DNA of 64,000 nucleotides, taken from positions 1 through 64,000 of the forward strand of contig NZ_NEGA01000002.1 in the NCBI RefSeq assembly GCF_002135315.1, read 5' to 3'. The position numbers and the translations under genes are program-made. Positions 59,134 to 64,000 of this stretch are shown here, piece by piece. The notes under the pieces were generated by a model. The model made no database searches. It worked only from the letters and a program-made list of their open reading frames with translations, and was not told the origin of the DNA. Source of the DNA: Acinetobacter sp. ANC 3903. GTDB taxonomy: Bacteria; Pseudomonadota; Gammaproteobacteria; Pseudomonadales; Moraxellaceae. Each line of letters begins with the position of its first letter. Within the stretch, counting starts at the first letter, position 1.

Positions 59134-59802
59134 TTAGCGTTTCAGAAAACCAGAAACCAAGTTCATTACCTGCTGAATATCAGCATTGGCTTCCTGTTTA
59201 TTGGTTTGTTCACCTTGCGGGGTGAGGTAATCGATAATTTGCGGCAACACTTTGGAAATTGCGCCATAAATATCCTGCGTAGGCACCTGGGTTTCTTGTG
59301 CGACCTGCTCTACTTCTTGCTCATCAAACAGTCCTTGAACTTGCTGCTGATCTACACTGGCATTTTCACCCGGTCCTGTAGAGACCCAGTCATCCACCTG
59401 ACTGCTTAGCCCCATACCTTTTAATTTATCCAATGCCCCTTGTATGCCGCCCTGCTTCTGAATCCAGGCAAGTACCAAGGGAAGCACGGCTATTAATAAG
59501 GTTTTGGTATTACTTGATCCGACATTACTGCGTTGCTGGGTTTGTTGCTGGTTCTGTTGACCACTTAAATGTCCTAGCACCGTTCCCAGAATTCCACCCA
59601 ATCCACCTTGTTGCCGCTGCTGGTTATTGGGATTTTGCTGGCCTTGTTGATTGTTTTGTTGATTGTGCTGAGTATTATTACCACTCATTTGTCCAAATAC
59701 CGAACCTAAAATATCAGCTAAACCACCTTGCTGAGATTGTTGCTGGTTGCCACCCAAAGCCTGTTTAGCGAGTATTTCAACGATATTGCTCAGATTAGTC
59801 AT
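59134..59802 (-). CDS. YidB-like (DUF937) Q/N-rich protein
   Basis: The 222-residue protein has an N-terminal half with very high Gln and Asn content in two GGL-DILGSVFGQMSGNN and GGLGGILGTVLGHLSGQQ modules, then a hydrophobic helix (about 98-112) and a C-terminal YidB domain (about 120-200): GALDKLKGMGLSSQVDDWVSTGPGENASVD, with KVLPQIIDYLTPQGE. AAGGA precedes the ATG. YidB proteins are of unknown function; the Q/N-rich repeats could promote self-assembly. Confidence 0.82.
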   Translation of the reverse strand: MTNLSNIVEILAKQALGGNQQQSQQGGLADILGSVFGQMSGNNTQHNQQNNQQGQQNPNNQQRQQGGLGGILGTVLGHLSGQQNQQQTQQRSNVGSSNTKTLLIAVLPLVLAWIQKQGGIQGALDKLKGMGLSSQVDDWVSTGPGENASVDQQQVQGLFDEQEVEQVAQETQVPTQDIYGAISKVLPQIIDYLTPQGEQTNKQEANADIQQVMNLVSGFLKR

Positions 59803-59910
59803 CGCATTATCCTTTTATGAACTTAATAAAAGAATACGATGCTTTTAAAGCAATAAATAATCAGGATTTGTTAAAATTTGCAAGATATACAGTTTTAAGG
59901 GATAACGGAT

Positions 59911-60381
59911 TTACCAGCGAAATTTATTCCAGTTTTCAGGGTTTGCCCAGAATTTGGAATTAAACCAGTCCGGTACATGTTTATACGTTAAAATATTGAA
60001 TTGCCACAAAGCAAAATCGCTATCATGTCGGGTTTTGTCAATCAGTTGGGTAAAGCCCAAAGAACGTAATAATTTCTCATCTTGCAATCGGCTCACCACC
60101 ACAATCCGTTTTGCCATTAAATCACGCAGTTTCACCAACAGTTGCGACTTCTGCACATCAGAAAGCGCGACCAACTCTTGTGAGTCCATCACCACAAAAC
60201 CCAGGTCATATCGCCGGGCAAAAGGCAGATTTAAAAACTCAGTTACGTTAAAATAGTGCCATTGAATTGATTGATTATTGTTGTATTGAGCCAGATTTTG
60301 ACCAATACATAATGCAGTTTGAATAGGATGTTCTTTAGATAAATCGTCTAGCATAGAAGTGATGACATTCTGTTCAGCCAT
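59911..60381 (-). CDS. DUF6231 family protein
   Basis: The 156-residue protein has a Rossmann-like start (TALCIGQ) and a middle DLGFVVMDSQELVALSDVQKSQLLVKLRDLMAKRIVVVSRL like a remnant methyltransferase-type fold, then the signature end VPDWFNSKFWANPENWNKFRW. I know this pattern as DUF6231. The ATG at 60381 has AAGGA seven bases upstream. It is divergent from the DUF2797 gene with only 34 bp between starts, so the promoters must overlap coding or each other. Confidence 0.8.
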   Translation of the reverse strand: MAEQNVITSMLDDLSKEHPIQTALCIGQNLAQYNNNQSIQWHYFNVTEFLNLPFARRYDLGFVVMDSQELVALSDVQKSQLLVKLRDLMAKRIVVVSRLQDEKLLRSLGFTQLIDKTRHDSDFALWQFNILTYKHVPDWFNSKFWANPENWNKFRW

Positions 60382-60415
60382 AACTGCATCCTTATTATTG
60401 AAGAGAGTATTCTGT

Positions 60416-61288
60416 ATGGAACTACAAGGCATTTGCCATAAAATGCATGCAGGTCTTAAGGACCTTAGTGTAACTGATCAACATACACACAAGGCAAATG
60501 TTGAATATAAATTTATTCTAGATCGTTCAGAAGTTGACCTGCCATTCAATTTAGGCCAGGAAATCGAGATCGAATGGACCGGCAATATCTATTGCGTATC
60601 TTGTGGTAGTAAAACCAACAAATCCTTTTCACAGGGTCACTGCTTTAAATGTTTCAAAACCAAAGCATCTTGTGACATGTGCATTATGAAACCGGAAACC
60701 TGTCATTATCATCTCGGTACTTGCCGTGAAGACAGCTTTGCCCATGAGGTGTGTTTCCAGCCACATATTGTCTATCTGGCCAACTCAAGCGCATTAAAAG
60801 TCGGTATTACCCGTCTTGGACAAATGCCTACACGTTGGCTGGATCAAGGTGCAACGCAAGCCTTGCCGATTATGAAGGTCGGCTCCCGCCGTCTTTCAGG
60901 CCAACTGGAAATCATGTTTGGCACTCAAGTGGCAGACAAGACCGATTGGCGTAAACTGCTTAAAGGTGAAGCTGAACCACTCAATTTAATTAAGGTGCGT
61001 GAACAGCTGATTGAAGAATTTGCGCCGAAAATTCAGACCATACGTGATGAATTTGGCCAGAACCTGGAATTTAACGAAACCATTGAAGTGATGGAAGATG
61101 AGCTGCCACGTGAGTTTGTTTATCCGGTTGAACAATATCCGGAAAAAGTCAAATCGCATAATCTGGACAAAACCCCCATCATTCGCGGCAAGTTACAAGG
61201 GATTAAAGGACAGTATCTGATTTTAGATACAGGTGTAATCAATATCCGTAAATATTCAGGCTATGAGCTTAAAATCCGTGCCGAATAA
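60416..61288 (+). CDS. DUF2797 family zinc-binding protein
   Basis: The 290-residue protein has a cysteine-rich region (C60, C63, C76, C79, C86, C89, C96, C103) that should bind two zinc ions, then a segment HIVYLANSSALKVGITRLGQMPTRWLDQGATQALPI (about 117-150) recalling the GIY-YIG nuclease start, and a C-terminal beta-rich region. It matches DUF2797. The ATG at 60416 is chosen; the frame is open earlier. Nucleic-acid binding is plausible, but the function is unknown. Confidence 0.85.
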   Translation: MELQGICHKMHAGLKDLSVTDQHTHKANVEYKFILDRSEVDLPFNLGQEIEIEWTGNIYCVSCGSKTNKSFSQGHCFKCFKTKASCDMCIMKPETCHYHLGTCREDSFAHEVCFQPHIVYLANSSALKVGITRLGQMPTRWLDQGATQALPIMKVGSRRLSGQLEIMFGTQVADKTDWRKLLKGEAEPLNLIKVREQLIEEFAPKIQTIRDEFGQNLEFNETIEVMEDELPREFVYPVEQYPEKVKSHNLDKTPIIRGKLQGIKGQYLILDTGVINIRKYSGYELKIRAE

Positions 61289-61305
61289 GCTTTAATTCAG
61301 CCATA

Positions 61306-61333
61306 AAAAAACCTGCTTTAACGCAGGTTTTTT
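61306..61333 (+). terminator. terminator of the DUF2797 gene, bidirectional
   Basis: AAAAAACCTGC and GCAGGTTTTTT with a 6-nt loop, between converging genes. Confidence 0.92.
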
Positions 61334-61345
61334 CTTTACAGCAGA

Positions 61346-63214
61346 TTATTTAATTTTTGCATGTGATTTTAGATATTGGGTGTAATCATCCAGTTCTTGT
61401 TGACCGCGAAGCTGCTGGTACAACTTGGACAATTCATTCAATTGCTCATTAGCTAAAGCACTAGAAGCCGTTTTATTGACATTCGATACAGCAACCACCA
61501 CCAACTCATTTGGCAATGCAGCAGTTGACACTGACCACATGCCTGCTTTCGGTGCTGGAACACTAAATGCTGCACGTTCAATTTCACGTTTCAAACCTTG
61601 TGAACGTGCAAAAACACCTGCACTTTCAAACGCAATTTTACTTTTCGCCGCTACTGCTGCCGCAGGTTGTGATTTAAAGCCATCAAGCGCAGCCTGGATT
61701 TTCGCTTTCGCTGCATTTAATGCTTTCTGTTCGATGAGTTTCGCTTTTACACCTGGTGTTGCTTCAGCCAAAGTTTGCACCCCAGCCGCATGATAATTAC
61801 GCACTTTCACCCAAACGGTATTACCATTTGCCATCTGGATGCTGCTAGACGCATTGCGGTCACCATTTTTCACATCATCATTAAACAGCTTAACTTTAAC
61901 ATTGGCATCGCTCAGTACAGGATGTTGAGTAGCCAAGGTCATACCTTTCACAGACTGAACGCTTACCCCTTTAACTTCTTGGGCCACCACATCCAGTGCA
62001 TCGCTACCTACCACCATTTCATTCAGGCCATTTACCGCATCAGAGAATGAATTGGCAGCTTTACTCTTTTGCAACTCGGCCAGCAAGCGTGGTTTTTCAG
62101 TTTCAAATGAAGGCAACTTTACTGCCGGTGCTTCAGTTTCAATTAAATGATAACCATACTGGGTTTTAACTGGCGCTGAAACCTGTGCTGATTTTAAAGA
62201 AGCAACCGTTAGATCGAATGCATCACCAAACACGCCTTTTGCATAAGCTTCTACCACACCACCCTTAGCTTTAGATTCGGTATCATCCGAATATTGCGCT
62301 GCTGCTTGAGCAAAGGACATGCCTGCTTTAATTTTCGCAGCAACATCGGTCGCTAATTTTTTCGCTTCAGCATCTGAACGGGTGTCTGCAGCAATTAAAA
62401 TATGTTTTACCAGTGGCTTAGCATTTTGCTTTTGCGAATCGACAAAGGCAGCATAAGCCTGCTGCAATTCTGCATCTGTCACTTGCGTATTCGCAGGAGC
62501 AACATTAGCAGGCGTTAACACCACATAGTCTACATCTACACTTGCTACTTGTTTAAAGGCTTTTTGATGCTTGTTGTAGTAGGCTGCAATATCTTGCGCT
62601 GTTACATTTACATTTTTCTTGTATTCATCCAGCTTAATGCTCGCTAGATGTAAAGTACGCTGTTCAGTCTGCAAGTTGGCAATTTGCTGAATATCAAGCT
62701 TGCTCACCAATGCATAGTCCATAAATGTTGAAGTCAACATTTTAAGGGCATGATCTTTACGCAAGTTTGCAATCAAAGCCTGACTGGTCATACCCACTGA
62801 ACGTAAATAATTTGAGTACAAGGCTTCAGAAAATTTACCGTTTTCCTGAAAGCTCGGTTGTTGAGCAACCATCTGTTCAATTTGTGCATCACTCAAAGAA
62901 ATACCCAACTCTTCGGCCTGTTGCAATAACAAGGTACGAGCAACCAGGCTATCCATCGCTTTATTTTCAATGAAAGATTGATTCAATAAAGTTTCGTCGC
63001 CATTGGCATAAGCCAAGTATTGGTCTTTAAATGTTTTGGTCAGTGATTCTAATTCTTTTTTAGAAATTTCTTGGCCATTGACCAATTTTGCCGTGTCTTC
63101 TGACTTTCCACCACTAAAATATCCTTCAATACCTACAAGTGCTAAAGGGGTCAAAAACAAAATGAGCAAAGCTTTGCCCAACCAACCTTTAATAACTTTA
63201 CGAAAAGATTCCAT
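61346..63214 (-). CDS. ppiD: PpiD-like periplasmic peptidyl-prolyl isomerase/chaperone
   Basis: PpiD is an inner-membrane-anchored chaperone at the Sec exit side. The 622-residue protein has an N-terminal transmembrane helix (LGKALLILFLTPLALVGIEGYF), a SurA_N-type helical region (about 35-200) and a parvulin domain (about 260-370: VKHILIAADTRSDAEAKKL, AAQYSDDTESKAKGGVV, KTQYGYHLIETEA), then a second helical region. The HU gene lies directly upstream (130 bp), as it does in other gammaproteobacteria. Confidence 0.93.
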   Translation of the reverse strand: MESFRKVIKGWLGKALLILFLTPLALVGIEGYFSGGKSEDTAKLVNGQEISKKELESLTKTFKDQYLAYANGDETLLNQSFIENKAMDSLVARTLLLQQAEELGISLSDAQIEQMVAQQPSFQENGKFSEALYSNYLRSVGMTSQALIANLRKDHALKMLTSTFMDYALVSKLDIQQIANLQTEQRTLHLASIKLDEYKKNVNVTAQDIAAYYNKHQKAFKQVASVDVDYVVLTPANVAPANTQVTDAELQQAYAAFVDSQKQNAKPLVKHILIAADTRSDAEAKKLATDVAAKIKAGMSFAQAAAQYSDDTESKAKGGVVEAYAKGVFGDAFDLTVASLKSAQVSAPVKTQYGYHLIETEAPAVKLPSFETEKPRLLAELQKSKAANSFSDAVNGLNEMVVGSDALDVVAQEVKGVSVQSVKGMTLATQHPVLSDANVKVKLFNDDVKNGDRNASSSIQMANGNTVWVKVRNYHAAGVQTLAEATPGVKAKLIEQKALNAAKAKIQAALDGFKSQPAAAVAAKSKIAFESAGVFARSQGLKREIERAAFSVPAPKAGMWSVSTAALPNELVVVAVSNVNKTASSALANEQLNELSKLYQQLRGQQELDDYTQYLKSHAKIK

Positions 63215-63304
63215 AAGTATTCCAATATTTTATTTGTGGGGGATTTTACCTGAAAACCTGCTCTGAATGAATGAGTTCAAACTGTAATCGGCATTATTAA
63301 TAAA

Positions 63305-63328
63305 AAACGCGCCTTCTAGGGCGCGTTT
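63305..63328 (-). terminator. terminator of the HU gene
   Basis: AAACGCGCC and GGCGCGTTT with a 6-nt loop, 18 bp past the stop. TTTTTTATT follows on the minus strand. Confidence 0.9.
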
Positions 63329-63345
63329 ATCGGCATCAAAAAAGA

Positions 63346-63618
63346 TTAAGCTACAGAATCTTTTAAACCTTTACCTGCTTTAAAGCTTGGTACTTTGCTT
63401 GCTTTAATTTCTAAAGCTGCACCAGTTTGCGGGTTACGACCTGTACGTGCCGCACGCTCTTTAACGTTGAATGTACCAAAACCAACAAGTGTAACAGTAT
63501 CACCAGATTTAAGTGCTTCAGTAATTGAAGCAATTGTTGCATCTAAGGCTTTACCTGCATCAGTCTTAGACAATCCCCCTTTCTCTGCAATTGCATCGAT
63601 TAATTCTGATTTATTCAT
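63346..63618 (-). CDS. hupB: DNA-binding protein HU
   Basis: This 90-residue nucleoid protein has the HU pattern: [27 protein letters not shown] (N-terminal helices), [28 protein letters not shown] (beta saddle and DNA-binding arms with the RNP motif) and [12 protein letters not shown] bends and wraps DNA non-specifically. GAGG precedes the ATG. Whether it is the alpha or beta chain cannot be told from the sequence; it is the usual single HU next to ppiD. Confidence 0.94.
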   Translation of the reverse strand: MNKSELIDAIAEKGGLSKTDAGKALDATIASITEALKSGDTVTLVGFGTFNVKERAARTGRNPQTGAALEIKASKVPSFKAGKGLKDSVA

Positions 63619-63776
63619 GAAGATTACGTCCTCTTAATATCGTTTATTTAAGGTCTAAGGATTCCATAGCACCTTTATATCAATGCTTTGGGGCAAAACG
63701 CAATACTCTGAATATGCTTTTCTGCAAAATATTTGCGAAAAAAATTGTTGAAAAATGCAGAAAAAGCAAAAATGTT

Positions 63777-64000
63777 TCATTTTTTTACAATTTGCGCTTT
63801 TAAAATCTTATTTTCTTCGATCAAAAAATCAACCTTGCTATGTAGTTGTAATATTAGGGTTTCTAGATGTTGAATATCTTTAACCGTCACCAGACCAATT
63901 CTGTTTAAAGAATGGTTCACACTATGATCCAATAATTTTTCTACTTTATCTTTAGTGTCACTCACCGACTCTTTGGCTTTTTCTGAAACCTTTTCTACAG
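63777..64000 (-). CDS. phasin-like protein, 3' part only (N-terminus outside window)
   Basis: The frame is open to the right edge, so only the last 74 codons are seen. The visible part has VEKVSEKAKESVSDTKDKVEKL, an amphipathic helix, then VNHSLNRIGLVTVKDIQHLETLILQLHSKVDFLIEENKILKAQ. The LNRIG-x-x-T-x-x-D-I-x-x-L pattern is that of PhaF/PhaI-type phasins, whose C-terminus is a leucine-zipper coiled coil. A GTG at 63965 could be an internal start, but continuation off the edge is more likely. Confidence 0.65.
   Translation of the reverse strand, partial: VEKVSEKAKESVSDTKDKVEKLLDHSVNHSLNRIGLVTVKDIQHLETLILQLHSKVDFLIEENKILKAQIVKK

Overview
The window is a stretch of ordinary, AT-rich gammaproteobacterial core chromosome. 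Gene content and order (pyrG-kdsA-eno-ftsB-ispD, clpS-clpA, cydP-cydA-cydB-cydX-ybgE, metZ-ybaB-recR, prpB-prpC), the protein sequences and the form of the intergenic repeats point to the genus Acinetobacter (Moraxellaceae). I see no phage, insertion sequence, CRISPR array, integron, tRNA gene or resistance cassette, so nearly all of it reads as vertically inherited housekeeping DNA. Species level cannot be decided from the sequence alone.

Layout. 1-460: promoter and leader of a ribosomal RNA operon that runs leftwards out of the window. 460-4088: a secreted DUF2057 protein, two tandem Frm2-like nitroreductases and ftsY, all leftward. 4258-7244: an M16 peptidase pair, one active and one lacking the zinc site, probably periplasmic. 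7171-9492: small membrane and cytoplasmic proteins plus a CBS-domain protein. 9627-13685: a leftward run of ycgL, a membrane protein, a MoxR ATPase, its vWA partner and a trpB without trpA. 13797-17333: rnd, recR, ybaB, metZ. 17414-21647: an alpha/beta hydrolase, a beta-hydroxyacid dehydrogenase, a YARHG-like secreted protein, a HIT protein and a porin. 22094-25447: the cytochrome bd oxidase operon, including a 33-residue cydX. 25495-26169: a gene split by an in-frame stop. 26220-32418: rodA, ispD, ftsB, eno, kdsA, pyrG. 32645-39415: a lipoprotein, a CinA-like protein, prpC/prpB, a TetR regulator, argF and a YnfA-type protein. 39516-44117: clpA, clpS, a DUF6776 protein, argC. 44309-49866 and on to 51210: a PDZ protein, a YgjP-type metalloprotein, rpiA, ilvA and a Ktr/Trk-type potassium uptake pair. 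51266-64000: pldA, a PreP-like M16 protease, a repeat-built membrane protein, a GNAT acetyltransferase, a sugar/adenosine kinase with a Rieske protein and an OB-fold membrane protein, a Q/N-rich YidB-like protein, a divergent DUF6231/DUF2797 pair, a PpiD-like chaperone, HU and the end of a phasin-like gene.

How they work together: pyrG, kdsA, eno, ftsB, ispD and rodA serve nucleotide, LPS, glycolysis, division, isoprenoid and cell-wall functions. The cyd cluster makes a high-affinity quinol oxidase. prpB/prpC serve the methylcitrate cycle of propionate. PpiD, PldA, the M16 pair and the porin belong to the cell envelope.

I did not find a convincing new multi-gene system. The most informative unusual items are the nonsense-interrupted gene at 25495-26169, a long hairpin with a possible pseudoknot at 7519-7589, three spaced repeats upstream of the cyd operon, a perfect 14-bp dyad before the YARHG gene, two copies of a nested palindromic intergenic repeat, and a trpB far from other trp genes.
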